Under the pieces are notes generated by a model. It searched no databases and was not told the origin of the DNA. It saw nothing but the letters and a program-made list of their open reading frames with translations. DNA of 64,000 bases from a virus, in the IMG/VR virus record IMGVR_UViG_3300042564_000974, positions 1-64,000 of that record, one strand, 5' to 3'. Made by a program: the position numbers and the translations under genes. Of this stretch, positions 6,954-15,081 are shown piece by piece (the stretch's first letter is position 1; each line of letters opens with the position of its first letter).

Positions 6954-7328
6954 GGTGTATTCAGCCTCACCCAACAAGTCAACAAAATCATCCAACCTCA
7001 TCACGACATAAGACTCTCCAAGAGCCTTTTCCCCTTTTCCAGGTCTCTTGACTACAAGTGCAGGCACTGCTCCACCGAGTCGTTGAGCCTGCTCTACGGT
7101 GTCGTTAAGCCATTGGCTAAGTTGAAATGATTTTTGGTTCTTACATTGAACCGCTACTTTTCTAAGAGTCGCCTTACGAGCAATCCCATTGATATCCCCA
7201 GTGTCATTGCCACCAGAAAGTGCAGGACGGTGAGCATGGATGAAACCCTTTCGGATTAAGTAATCTCTAACAAGAACTTCAAAGGATGTTCCCTTGGCTT
7301 TATTCTTATTTGCCATCGTAGCACTCAT
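6951..7328 (-). CDS. Hjc-like PD-(D/E)XK nuclease (putative Holliday junction resolvase)
   Basis: 125 aa from 7328, or 121 aa from the alternative ATG at 7316. The restriction-endonuclease-like core is visible: an N-terminal helix with Glu (GTSFEVLVRDYLIRKGF), GDINGI with its catalytic Asp, and VAVQCKNQK with the Q-x-K of the active site. Size and order resemble archaeal Hjc-type junction resolvases. It overlaps a second nuclease-like gene upstream. A role in resolving recombination or replication junctions is inferred, consistent with RecA and the polymerase in the same operon. Confidence 0.6.
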   Translation of the reverse strand: MSATMANKNKAKGTSFEVLVRDYLIRKGFIHAHRPALSGGNDTGDINGIARKATLRKVAVQCKNQKSFQLSQWLNDTVEQAQRLGGAVPALVVKRPGKGEKALGESYVVMRLDDFVDLLGEAEYT

Positions 7329-7737
7329 TGTTTAATAGTTCTGTCACATGTGGAGGATACAAGATGTAACCCTTTGCTGGGTTGTCTGAGCCTCCTGCCA
7401 AAACCTTTTGGGTCAGGTGTTGTTTGTTAACTTCTAAATAGTTTTTTAAACGATTAACAGAAACGACAACAAACGCATCGGGTGAGTGGAGGTACACCCA
7501 CCAGTGTGCTTGGGTGACATTGATACCTGATGGCTTCCAGCCAGTGCCCCGTGGATTCTGTTCGGTCTCTACGACCATGTTCCCATTTCGGTAACGGTCG
7601 TACTTGACTTCAAAGTGCCCTGCGCTTAAATCAGAAAGGAAGTTTGTGACTATCTGTTCTCCCTCTTGACCAAAGGCTAAGTCCTTGGTGAAGTCAAACC
7701 TGTCAATGTCGTGTGATGGCTGGTACCCAGTGGTCAT
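7306..7737 (-). CDS. Putative PD-(D/E)XK endonuclease
   Basis: A 143-aa protein. The helix FGQEGEQIVTNFL is followed by FEVKYDRYRNGNMVVET, with E-x-K and a downstream Glu arranged as in PD-(D/E)XK enzymes, and then WWVYLHSPDAFVVVSV, a core strand. The exact family is not recognised. It lies next to another predicted nuclease and is separated by two bases from the gene that follows. It might process DNA ends or degrade host DNA. Confidence 0.5.
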   Translation of the reverse strand: MTTGYQPSHDIDRFDFTKDLAFGQEGEQIVTNFLSDLSAGHFEVKYDRYRNGNMVVETEQNPRGTGWKPSGINVTQAHWWVYLHSPDAFVVVSVNRLKNYLEVNKQHLTQKVLAGGSDNPAKGYILYPPHVTELLNNECYDGK

Positions 7738-7739
7738 AG

Positions 7740-7955
7740 TTAGTTCTTTGTGATGAAGTCGTCTAGGTATTCGTGGTAAATCTCGGTGGCATCAATGGCA
7801 TTGATTCCCTTGACATGACCAAAGCCATCAATCTCTAACGCTTGGATTAATCTACGAAGCAAAGCCATTGCTAGTTCTCGCTCAAGGTATGCGTCAAACG
7901 CACGGTCAAAGTTTTCTTGCGACTTCTTCTTCCAGTATTTGGCGGTCTTAAACAT
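7740..7955 (-). CDS. Small helical hypothetical protein
   Basis: 71 aa from the ATG at 7955. This start has GAGG six bases upstream and an ATG-NN-stop overlap with the preceding gene, so it is preferred over the longer start at 7979. Mostly charged helix (YWKKKSQENFDRAFDAYLER, LAMALLRRLIQALEI). No recognised domain. Confidence 0.55.
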   Translation of the reverse strand: MFKTAKYWKKKSQENFDRAFDAYLERELAMALLRRLIQALEIDGFGHVKGINAIDATEIYHEYLDDFITKN

Positions 7956-8169
7956 GTAGCGCCTCAATTGCATTGTCAATGGCGTTGTGGAGGGTACCCC
8001 ACTCCATGCGGTGGCGTGCCATTACGGTCTTGTGATACGAGGGCATCTTGCCTTCTTCAATGATGGCGTCTTCAATCTTTTGAATTGCCTTGCGAAGTCG
8101 TACAACTTCTTCTTGAGAGCGCATGAGGCTTACTTGAAGTTCGTTAATGGTTGCTTGTTGCTCATCCAT
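7948..8169 (-). CDS. Small coiled-coil protein
   Basis: A 73-aa protein. Residues 1-40 form a heptad-like helix (MDEQQATINELQVSLMRSQE), and a shorter helix at the C-terminus contains HNAIDNAIEAL. AAAGGA lies ahead of the ATG at 8169. Probably an oligomerising accessory protein; function unknown. Confidence 0.55.
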   Translation of the reverse strand: MDEQQATINELQVSLMRSQEEVVRLRKAIQKIEDAIIEEGKMPSYHKTVMARHRMEWGTLHNAIDNAIEALHV

Positions 8170-8180
8170 TTTCTTTTCCT

Positions 8181-8330
8181 TTAATCTCCTTGGTATCTAC
8201 CTGGAGGATAAACATCTTTAGGATTTGGTTTTCCTGAGTTCATCATATCAACGATGAAATCTACGGACTCTCTTACTCGTTCTGCAAAAGTAGTTTCTGG
8301 TTCTTCTGTGTTTTCTGGTTCGTTGCTCAT
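8181..8330 (-). CDS. Very small acidic protein (49 aa)
   Basis: A 49-aa open frame too short for most gene callers. The N-terminus is Glu/Pro-rich (MSNEPENTEEPETTF), followed by an amphipathic helix RVRESVDFIVDMMNSG and a PPGRYQGD end. Its ATG directly follows the stop of the 26-aa gene upstream, and the next gene starts 12 bases downstream with its own ribosome site. The tiling of this region supports it as real. Confidence 0.5.
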   Translation of the reverse strand: MSNEPENTEEPETTFAERVRESVDFIVDMMNSGKPNPKDVYPPGRYQGD

Positions 8331-8411
8331 TTATTTAACTTTCTGTCCCATTAAAAGTCCGCATGAAAATACGGCTCCCAACATAATGATTTGAATAAGG
8401 AAATTACCCAC
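8331..8411 (-). CDS. Mini membrane protein (26 aa, GTG start)
   Basis: A 26-codon frame starting at GTG, with an excellent ribosome site, GAGGAGG, six bases upstream. The product is one hydrophobic helix (FLIQIIMLGAVFSCGLLMG) flanked by a short Asn end and a GQKVK tail, a single-pass membrane peptide. It overlaps the preceding gene by eight bases and abuts the next ATG. Small phage membrane peptides can act in lysis or superinfection control; nothing here decides. Confidence 0.5.
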   Translation of the reverse strand: MGNFLIQIIMLGAVFSCGLLMGQKVK

Positions 8412-8556
8412 TTACGACCTCCTCGTAATCGTTAAGAATTGCGGAAGCCATTTTTAGCGCAGAAGGTAGGTCATCGTCAAGGATGTTGTCAACAATCACA
8501 TTGATGGTGTTGTACATCAACTTTGCAAGGAACTGCCAATCCTCGTCATGTTCCAT
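8404..8556 (-). CDS. Very small acidic helical protein (50 aa)
   Basis: A 50-aa frame (MEHDEDWQFLAKLMYNTINV at the start, DYEEVVSG at the end), predicted helical and acidic. It overlaps the preceding 42-aa gene by 11 bases and the following GTG gene by eight. Function unknown. Confidence 0.5.
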   Translation of the reverse strand: MEHDEDWQFLAKLMYNTINVIVDNILDDDLPSALKMASAILNDYEEVVSG

Positions 8557-8674
8557 AGAATGCTCGCACTTTTTCTTTTAGCCGTTCGTTCTCGTCTTGA
8601 AGGATACGGACTAATGCCCACAATTGTTTAATAGTTTGTTCGTTTGTAGTTTCTGACTTTTCGGAGTCTGACAT
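8546..8674 (-). CDS. Very small coiled-coil protein (42 aa)
   Basis: 42 aa from the ATG at 8674, which shares a base with the preceding stop (TGATG); the frame is open upstream but the extension overlaps the winged-helix gene. It is almost entirely one helix (IKQLWALVRILQDENERLKE), probably a coiled coil. Confidence 0.5.
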   Translation of the reverse strand: MSDSEKSETTNEQTIKQLWALVRILQDENERLKEKVRAFYGT

Positions 8675-8925
8675 CAGTACCCCTTGTATGTCTGCGCTAT
8701 TCCACGGAGGTAACTTTCCCCATGTGGAGTAATCTTCCACATGTCCTTGATGGGCATCATAAACCCATACTTTGAAAGAATGAACATGGTGTCCTTAACA
8801 CGGGACGGCTTTTCAAACTTGTTGGGGAAGCACTCCATGAGGTCTTGTACACCTACAGGATTATTCTTCATCTTGGCGTATTTCAAGGCGCAGTGTGTTG
8901 CACCGCCATACTTAATTCGGCTCAT
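8674..8925 (-). CDS. Small winged-helix-like DNA-binding protein
   Basis: An 83-aa protein. Helical segments (THCALKYAKMK, VQDLMECFPNKF) precede KPSRVKDTMFILSKYGFM and a short beta-wing-like end (MWKITPHGESYLRG). This order fits a winged helix domain. It is coupled by ATGA to the gene upstream. It may be a small regulator or accessory DNA-binding protein; no family named. Confidence 0.5.
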   Translation of the reverse strand: MSRIKYGGATHCALKYAKMKNNPVGVQDLMECFPNKFEKPSRVKDTMFILSKYGFMMPIKDMWKITPHGESYLRGIAQTYKGY

Positions 8926-9380
8926 GGGTTATACCGTGCATTCTTATACTCCTTTGGGGCAAGTCCAATACGGCGACTTAACTCTCGGCTAAGTACTTGG
9001 GCACCACGCTCACACCGTTGAAACACAGTCTCTGTCAACTTGCGGAAAGCACGGGACTCCAAGTACATGTCTTGTGCCTCTAAGACACTGATGTCAATGT
9101 CACGGCGAGCCTTGGCAAGAGTAACAGTGTCTCCCTTTACCTTCTCAACCGTCTGGTCAATGATTGCTTTAGCCTCAGTAACTTTAAGAAGGTGTGCCTT
9201 GCGGTCTTCGTCAATCTCTGACTTGACCAACTCTGCGTGTGTATATGACACCCATCCCATGAACTCTGCGTACAGGTTCATTAAAGCACTATCGGATAAT
9301 TCGTCTAGGCTCTCTGGAAGACTCGGAATCTGGTCCGTTGGTTGTTCGGGTAGGTGAAACTTGCTCAGAAACTTGTTCAT
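8922..9380 (-). CDS. Helical hypothetical protein overlapping the Cas4-like gene
   Basis: 152 aa from the ATG at 9380; an ATG at 9281 would avoid the overlap but would remove a well-formed segment (SLPESLDELSDSALMNLYAE). The rest is long charged helices (ARRDIDISVLEAQDMYLESR). The first 92 bases are shared, in another frame, with the low-complexity C-terminal tail of the nuclease gene, which suggests that tail is the overprinted partner. Function unknown. Confidence 0.55.
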   Translation of the reverse strand: MNKFLSKFHLPEQPTDQIPSLPESLDELSDSALMNLYAEFMGWVSYTHAELVKSEIDEDRKAHLLKVTEAKAIIDQTVEKVKGDTVTLAKARRDIDISVLEAQDMYLESRAFRKLTETVFQRCERGAQVLSRELSRRIGLAPKEYKNARYNP

Positions 9381-10221
9381 CCCCTCTTGGGATTGACCAT
9401 CCGATGCTCTGACCACTGTCCGCACTTTGTCCGTTGTCACTACTGTTCTCATTGTTATAACACTGCTTCTTGTATGGGCAACTCTTACATACCCGATGGG
9501 TTTGTTCCAACCATGAAGGTCGTACTGGAGGTTCATTATCTTCTAACGCACGCACCACGGTATGGCAGGAGGCTAGGATGGAGTCAACAATATCAGGTTG
9601 GTATTGAATTGAAAACTCTTTGACATCCTGATTTGCTTTCCATTCATAAAGAATGACTGCATCATGGATGTTTAGGCAATGCATGTACAACTGTGTTTGA
9701 CGCACATGCGATGGGAAAGGTTTCTTAATACTTGCCCAAAGACCATCAATAGTTACTTCACCACGAGCGTAAGGTGCAAACAATGCGTAGTCTTCCATAC
9801 GGATTGTTCCGACACCGAGGCTCTTGATTTCAAGAACAGCCTTCCCCTTGGAGTCATTGATAATGCCGTCTGCATGACCGATGATGTGGTGGTCAGCATC
9901 CTTGATAGGAACTTCGGCTTGCTCTAAGACACCAGCCTCAGTAAGCCACTTCTGCCACTTCTCATGGATAAGGTGACCTTCAGCAAAAATGTTTAAACGC
10001 TGTAATGAAAACGATTCACTAGGACCTGGGTAACCAGTAATCTTGTACCAAGAGGAGCGTGGGCACCAGTCCTTCTTACAAATCTCTGAAGGGTGCAGGT
10101 GGAGAGAATCACGCTCTTCACTGCTCTTGGCGTTCTTCTCCAAGAGAAGTCGCTCTACTGGTGCTAGGAGCCTGTAGGGGCTGCTTAAAAGCCTCTTCAT
10201 GTCTTCTGTCTTGATGGTCAT
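9289..10221 (-). CDS. Cas4/RecB-like exonuclease with Cys cluster
   Basis: A 310-aa protein of the PD-(D/E)XK Cas4/RecB type. An N-terminal Cys motif (SEICKKDWCPRSSWY) is followed by GHADGIINDSKGKAVLEIK, which holds the catalytic Asp and E-x-K, then a QTQLYMHCL helix, and a C-terminal CKSCPYKKQCYN that can complete an Fe-S cluster with the first Cys. Such enzymes are single-strand exonucleases working in recombination or end processing. The last 50 residues are Ser/Gln/Gly-rich, overlapping the next gene. Coupled upstream by ATGA. Confidence 0.75.
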   Translation of the reverse strand: MTIKTEDMKRLLSSPYRLLAPVERLLLEKNAKSSEERDSLHLHPSEICKKDWCPRSSWYKITGYPGPSESFSLQRLNIFAEGHLIHEKWQKWLTEAGVLEQAEVPIKDADHHIIGHADGIINDSKGKAVLEIKSLGVGTIRMEDYALFAPYARGEVTIDGLWASIKKPFPSHVRQTQLYMHCLNIHDAVILYEWKANQDVKEFSIQYQPDIVDSILASCHTVVRALEDNEPPVRPSWLEQTHRVCKSCPYKKQCYNNENSSDNGQSADSGQSIGWSIPRGDEQVSEQVSPTRTTNGPDSESSREPRRIIR

Positions 10222-10541
10222 TCTGCACCTGTCATTTCAATAAAGTCATCTTCGGCAAGAACAACATATCTGCGACCTGCAAGGTCAAACTGAAGTACTG
10301 GCATTCGGTCTTCTACGATTGCTCGTTCAACCAACTCACGAAGGTCAACCTCTTTTAAGGTGATGGACTTCTTGTTAGTAGTGAACTTATTTTCAAATAA
10401 AAACTCTGCCGAACGCACATCGTTCTTGCGTAGCCAGAAAGACCCTGAGCCAGCATTACGACTTCCCTTGTAAGTATCAGCAGTGCGCTTTTCCTGCTTA
10501 CGAGAAGTCTTCATAATTTGACGCTTCTCTTCAAGGTTCAC
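10218..10541 (-). CDS. Putative small resolvase/nuclease-like protein
   Basis: 107 aa from a GTG that overlaps the RecA stop by four bases (GTGA); an internal ATG at 10514 is possible. The core KGSRNAGSGSFWLRKND, then EFLFENKFTTNKKS with an E-x-K pair, a helix LRELVERAIVEDRMPVLQF and a strand RRYVVLAEDDF resemble small Hjc-like PD-(D/E)XK resolvases. Assignment is from motif order only. It is placed directly after RecA, which fits a recombination role. Confidence 0.5.
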   Translation of the reverse strand: MNLEEKRQIMKTSRKQEKRTADTYKGSRNAGSGSFWLRKNDVRSAEFLFENKFTTNKKSITLKEVDLRELVERAIVEDRMPVLQFDLAGRRYVVLAEDDFIEMTGAE

Positions 10542-11557
10542 AGTTCAATACCGTGCTTCTCAAAGACATCCTTACGAAGGCTTGCTTGCATGTCAAGGTC
10601 TTCACGGACACCAGCAAGTGCCTTGTCCTTACCCTGCCAACGCTCTCCACCGTATGAGTAGAACGCACCTGCACGCTCAATGATGTTGGATGCAATGCCG
10701 ATGTTCACCATGTCCTTGATGACATCAAAGTCGCCAAACTCAAAATTAGTTGCGTCTGCAAAGTAGAAGTCAACAATGGCTGACTGCTGTGGTCGGTGTG
10801 TCTTGTTCTTAATAGTACGACCCTTGATGGACTGACCAACGGTCTCGTCTTTCTCCTTGAGCCACTCATCACGCTTGACTTCAACACGACAGAAGTAGTG
10901 GAAGTTCTTTGCCTTACCACCTGGGGTAGTGCGGTTGTCTCCCCACATGACACCAATCTTCTCACGCCACTGGTTAATGATGAGACCAGTACAACCACGG
11001 TCTTCTTCAATCAATGAACGCTTCTGTGACTTAGAAGACTTGCGGAAGAATTTGCCAGTAAGACGGGCACCGAGACCAACGGTGAACTCTTCCATCATCT
11101 TCTCTGCTTCTGCGTCTGGAACAAGCGCAGGCAAGGAGTCAATAACAATCATGTCAACTGCACGGTTGTCCAACGCACGGATAGCGAGGTCATACACCTG
11201 CTCCATGATGTTGTTCTCCACAATCCAGAGACGGTCAAGGTCTACACCGATTGCCTTTGCATACTCAGGAACGAAGTCCTCAGCCGCAATCCACATGGCG
11301 CAAAACTCTGGGTCAAGTGCTTGGTTAGCCGCAATGGTCTTGAATGCCATAGCAGTCTTACCTGATGACTCTTCACCAATGATTTCACTCCACTGGTTAA
11401 CAGGCCAACCTCCACCAAGCATCAGGTCGTAGGACAAGACACCAGTGGTGATGCGTGGAATCATCTCACGAACATCAGAGCCTCGGACGATGCTTCCATC
11501 ACCGTACTTCTTTTTGACTGATGCGATGATGGATTGAAGTGATTCGTATTCTGACAT
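10538..11557 (-). CDS. recA: RecA/UvsX-like recombinase
   Basis: A 339-aa RecA-family strand-exchange ATPase. Walker A is GEESSGKT (residues 61-68), preceded by the family LSYDLMLGGGWP. Walker B lies in MIVIDSLPALVP. The L2-region TGLIINQWREKIGVMWGD and GGKAKNFHYFCRVEV follow. It forms filaments on single-stranded DNA for recombination-dependent replication and repair. Length matches bacterial RecA core plus a short tail. A GAGG ribosome site precedes the ATG, and the next gene is coupled through GTGA. Confidence 0.93.
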   Translation of the reverse strand: MSEYESLQSIIASVKKKYGDGSIVRGSDVREMIPRITTGVLSYDLMLGGGWPVNQWSEIIGEESSGKTAMAFKTIAANQALDPEFCAMWIAAEDFVPEYAKAIGVDLDRLWIVENNIMEQVYDLAIRALDNRAVDMIVIDSLPALVPDAEAEKMMEEFTVGLGARLTGKFFRKSSKSQKRSLIEEDRGCTGLIINQWREKIGVMWGDNRTTPGGKAKNFHYFCRVEVKRDEWLKEKDETVGQSIKGRTIKNKTHRPQQSAIVDFYFADATNFEFGDFDVIKDMVNIGIASNIIERAGAFYSYGGERWQGKDKALAGVREDLDMQASLRKDVFEKHGIEL

Positions 11558-11560
11558 TTG

Positions 11561-11965
11561 TTACCTCGGTAGTGCTTGGTCGTACATGCCGTTCCAACCA
11601 CACTCGTAACAGCGTGGTGCTGGGCTTGCACCGTTAATCATGGTGTTATGACCACGCCCTGTCCTGCTGAAAACATAAATGCTTCCGCAATCTGGGCAGG
11701 TCATGTTACCTTCTTTGCGTGTGGCTTCACCACCTTGCCACAAACGAATTGCAGTACTCATGTCAATCTGTTCGTTGGCACCACGACTTGGGTCAAGCAA
11801 CTCCTGTCGTCCACCTTGTTGCACAACATTATGTTGTTGCTGTTGTGGAGACTGCATGGGAGTTTGCATAGGCATATTCAACGGAGGAGTTGTGGGGGGA
11901 GTTGTGTAAGTGCGTTGCGGTGTAGGTGTCTCACCAGCAAGTTTTTTTGACCACCAATCAGTCAT
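11561..11965 (-). CDS. Zinc-ribbon protein with Gln/Pro-rich linker
   Basis: 134 aa. The ATG at 11965 has GGAGG nine bases upstream and overlaps the preceding stop as ATG-NN-TGA, so it is preferred over 11995. After a short N-terminus there is a Thr/Pro/Gln-rich linker (NMPMQTPMQSPQQQQ), then a zinc ribbon, CPDCG ... CYECGW, at the C-terminus. It sits between RecA and the polymerase, so a replication or recombination accessory role is plausible. Confidence 0.6.
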   Translation of the reverse strand: MTDWWSKKLAGETPTPQRTYTTPPTTPPLNMPMQTPMQSPQQQQHNVVQQGGRQELLDPSRGANEQIDMSTAIRLWQGGEATRKEGNMTCPDCGSIYVFSRTGRGHNTMINGASPAPRCYECGWNGMYDQALPR

Positions 11966-12314
11966 CTTCGTATTCCTCCAATGAATCCTGTTCAACCATA
12001 AGAATTACTTTTTCTGAGTCTAATAGTTTATTGATTAATGCGACACCGTGTGACACGAGTGTTCTATGAAACTCATCCTTGATGTCCTCTGATAAGTCGT
12101 GGATGCTCTTTAATTCACAAAACCAATCAGAGCATTGCAATACTTCTTCTAATAACCCCGTGGTTGTCAGAAGTGCCCAGCGAGCGATGACATCATAAGT
12201 TTCAATCTCTTGAACTTCTTCGGAAGGCATAGAGAACCCTGCCTCATGGGCAAAGTCTTGTCCCAAAGAGGGTGACAGCATAAGGTAATACATTCTTTTG
12301 TCCACTGCACTCAT
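11958..12314 (-). CDS. Helical hypothetical protein next to DNA polymerase
   Basis: A 118-aa, mostly helical acidic protein (EVQEIETYDVIARWALL, ALINKLLDSEKVILMVEQ). It is coupled to DNA polymerase by a four-base ATGA overlap. No recognised family. Confidence 0.6.
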   Translation of the reverse strand: MSAVDKRMYYLMLSPSLGQDFAHEAGFSMPSEEVQEIETYDVIARWALLTTTGLLEEVLQCSDWFCELKSIHDLSEDIKDEFHRTLVSHGVALINKLLDSEKVILMVEQDSLEEYEDD

Positions 12315-14359
12315 CCTTTTGCCTCAGCCCAACTGTAGGCAGAGTCGCATGAAACAACTAAGGGTACTGCATCTATGACCCGACCATGTCCCATAGTCTC
12401 TATGAACTTAGGGGTCAATTCATCAATGATGTCTTCATTTACTGACACCACCAATTCGTCATGCACCTGCACCAGCAACTGGGCGTCAAAGCCCTCCAGA
12501 AGCCCTGAGATGCCCACCATAGCCTCTTTACATAGGTCAGCCGCAGAACCCTGCACCACGGCGTTCACAGCCTGTCTCTCGGCACGAGAGCGCACATACT
12601 CGTCTTGGGAGTTGAGGTCTGAAAGGCGCCTACGGCGACCATACAAGGTAGATACATACCCCTTCTTTCTACCAGACTCAATGACCTGTCGTTTCCACTC
12701 GGTAAGACCAGCGAACTGCTTGTAGTACTGGTCAATCATGTGGCGAGCCTCTTCAATAGAAATGCCTGTGGTGTTTGCCAACTTGTGTGGTCCTCCACCG
12801 TATGCGGTAAGAAAGTTAACGCCCTTACCAATCTGTCGCTCTTCGCTGGTCACCTCTTCAAGTGGCTTCTTAAGGAGCAAAGCGGCGGCTCCTGCGTGAA
12901 TGTCCTCTTCGTTTTTAAAGATTCTAATTAGTTGTTTATCCTGAGAAAACATTGCCATGACCCGCAATTCAATTTGGTCATAGTCAGCCACCAGCAACTT
13001 GTAACCCTCTGGCGCCACGAACAGGCTTCGTACTGAAGACGAGCGTGGGATGTTCTGAAGGTTTGGGTTACTGGAAGATAAACGACCTGTGGCTGTGCGG
13101 TGCAAATGAAATGAAGGATGCAACTTACTGTTGTTCAACTTAGGAATCAGACCATCAACATATGTTGATTTAAGTTTCTGCATTTCTGAATACTCCAGAA
13201 GGAGTGGCACTACTGGGTGTTCGTGCTTTAACTTCTGTAGTGATTCTTCATCAACAGATGGCGCACCCTTGGCTGTCTTCTTCACGGGCTTTAACGCCAG
13301 ACCACCTTCACGCTTCTTGTTGAACAAGAGAGCCTGCTTATGTGGGTTGGAGTCAGGGTTGAACCCAACAAAGGAATGTTCACTAATGGCAAGAATGATG
13401 TCACGAAGTTTTCCATCTAATTCTTTACCTAATGTTTTTAACGCACGAGAATCAACGAGGATTCCATTGTTCTCCATCTCCATCAATACACGGAGGACTT
13501 TAACATCAAGTTTGAATGCGTTCTCTAGTTCTTCGTTAGAACTAATGATTCTCCACATGCGTGTGTAGAGCGACCATGTCCAGCGAGCGTCAAGGTGCAC
13601 ATACCGTGCCGCTTTATCAAACGGAACGGTGTCAATGATTGCGCCCAACTTTCCTTCACGACCATGTGAGTGTGTGCGAAAGTTATTGAGTACTACCTGC
13701 TCCATGGAGTAACTCATAAGGTTCTCATCAAGAATGTGTTGCATCAAGATGGTGTCAAAGAAAGGACCCGATGGGATTTCTCCGTAGTACTTGCCGATAG
13801 AGCGAGCGTCAAACTTGACATTGTGACCAATCTTGACAGCGTTACTAAAGAACAGTGGCTTGAGTATCTCAAGTACTGCTGAACGGTCTAATTGTTCTGG
13901 CACTTCATCGTGTGTTGCTGGGATGTGGTAACGAGCCTTTGCTGATGACTCTTGACCATTCTTAAGCAACTTTCGGTAACCCTCTGGTGGAACAGTGGAG
14001 CCATCACCAATTTCTTCTGGTATCAAAACGACACCAACACGGTGACCCATGGGAATAGCCCAAGAGTGACCGTGTGTGGCTAAGGCAATCCAAAACACCT
14101 CATTACGCAATGGGTCAAGTGCTAACTCACCACGATATTTGTTCTCAAGGTTTTCACGAGCCTTCCGAGCAATCTCAGGTGTAGGACTCTTCAACTTAGA
14201 GAGATGTGTTTTCCATTCCTGTTCAACAATCTCAATAAGGTTGGGATGCCGTTCCAAATTCCCACGGGTCTCCACATCAAATGCGAAGGCTCCGTGTTGC
14301 TGAATAATGGAAACGGCTTCCCTTACCTCATCAAGCGTTGTTACAACGCCGTAAGACAT
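12311..14359 (-). CDS. polA: Family A DNA polymerase
   Basis: A 682-aa replicative polymerase of the Pol I family, without the 5' nuclease domain. The 3'-5' proofreading domain shows FAFDVETRG (D28, E30) and IGHNVKFDA. The polymerase domain shows motif A VADYDQIELR, with Asp in place of the usual Ser, then motif B RQIGKGVNFLTAYG, with Phe at the nucleotide-selecting position, and motif C QVHDELV near residue 634. It should be the phage replisome polymerase, working with the DnaB helicase, primase and SSB encoded nearby. Coupled at both ends (TAATG upstream, ATGA downstream). Confidence 0.95.
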   Translation of the reverse strand: MSYGVVTTLDEVREAVSIIQQHGAFAFDVETRGNLERHPNLIEIVEQEWKTHLSKLKSPTPEIARKARENLENKYRGELALDPLRNEVFWIALATHGHSWAIPMGHRVGVVLIPEEIGDGSTVPPEGYRKLLKNGQESSAKARYHIPATHDEVPEQLDRSAVLEILKPLFFSNAVKIGHNVKFDARSIGKYYGEIPSGPFFDTILMQHILDENLMSYSMEQVVLNNFRTHSHGREGKLGAIIDTVPFDKAARYVHLDARWTWSLYTRMWRIISSNEELENAFKLDVKVLRVLMEMENNGILVDSRALKTLGKELDGKLRDIILAISEHSFVGFNPDSNPHKQALLFNKKREGGLALKPVKKTAKGAPSVDEESLQKLKHEHPVVPLLLEYSEMQKLKSTYVDGLIPKLNNSKLHPSFHLHRTATGRLSSSNPNLQNIPRSSSVRSLFVAPEGYKLLVADYDQIELRVMAMFSQDKQLIRIFKNEEDIHAGAAALLLKKPLEEVTSEERQIGKGVNFLTAYGGGPHKLANTTGISIEEARHMIDQYYKQFAGLTEWKRQVIESGRKKGYVSTLYGRRRRLSDLNSQDEYVRSRAERQAVNAVVQGSAADLCKEAMVGISGLLEGFDAQLLVQVHDELVVSVNEDIIDELTPKFIETMGHGRVIDAVPLVVSCDSAYSWAEAKG

Positions 14360-15069
14360 TAGTCGTCTGTCTGAATCTCAAGTGCAACTTCAGCGAGTGT
14401 CTTACGAGACGGTGTGCGAATGATTTCGTCCGTGTATGCGTTGCCACTGAAATGGTTGAGGTCCTCTTTGGACAAAGCCTCAAGGCTCCATTCCTCAAGG
14501 TCGCCTTCACGAACCATCTGATGGTTGGTAGAGGTTGTAGCACCCTTACCTGAGCGTGACACAGTCCAATAGTGCTTAGACAGTGGTCCCATTGCTGGGT
14601 GGTCATTGAAGTTCTTAAGTGAGTCAATAACTCGTGCGCCAACTTCGTATGAACGAAGCACTGGCTCTTCCCCTGGTGTCAAGAGGACAACATTAAAGTT
14701 AAAGCGCCATGACGGACGGTTACCTGCTTCACAGAGTGGGCAAGAGGTACCTGAATCCATGTCAGCAATACATGTGAATGACATCTGACCTTTGCGCTCT
14801 ACCCAGTGCTGGCGGTAGCGAGCGTATGGTGCGTCCTCAATGAACTTGATGATTTGGATTGACTCAGTCACCTTGAGGCGCTTTGCGTAATCACCATCGC
14901 TGTTAGTGGAGGTGCGCTCGGTGCTACCCCAACCACTGCGCACTACTTTGCGTACTGGTTCACTTGTTTCTGCTTGTGGCTTACGAATAAGCCCTGAATC
15001 ATTGGATGCTTTGGAAGGTTCCGTGAACTCTTGTTCATCGTCTTCAAAGTCGTTGTCCCATCTACCCAT
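14359..15069 (-). CDS. ssb: Putative single-stranded DNA-binding protein
   Basis: A 236-aa protein. The N-terminus is disordered and charged. A core begins at VTESIQIIKFIEDAPYARY, with HWVERKGQMSFTC and SCPLCEAGNRPSWRFNFNVV, a CxxC-containing beta-rich unit similar to gp32-like zinc-containing SSBs of phages. The C-terminus is acidic (EVALEIQTDD), as usual for SSBs that recruit partners. Its position directly ahead of DNA polymerase supports the call. GGAG lies upstream of the ATG at 15069. Confidence 0.65.
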   Translation of the reverse strand: MGRWDNDFEDDEQEFTEPSKASNDSGLIRKPQAETSEPVRKVVRSGWGSTERTSTNSDGDYAKRLKVTESIQIIKFIEDAPYARYRQHWVERKGQMSFTCIADMDSGTSCPLCEAGNRPSWRFNFNVVLLTPGEEPVLRSYEVGARVIDSLKNFNDHPAMGPLSKHYWTVSRSGKGATTSTNHQMVREGDLEEWSLEALSKEDLNHFSGNAYTDEIIRTPSRKTLAEVALEIQTDD

Positions 15070-15081
15070 GTTGTTTGCTCC

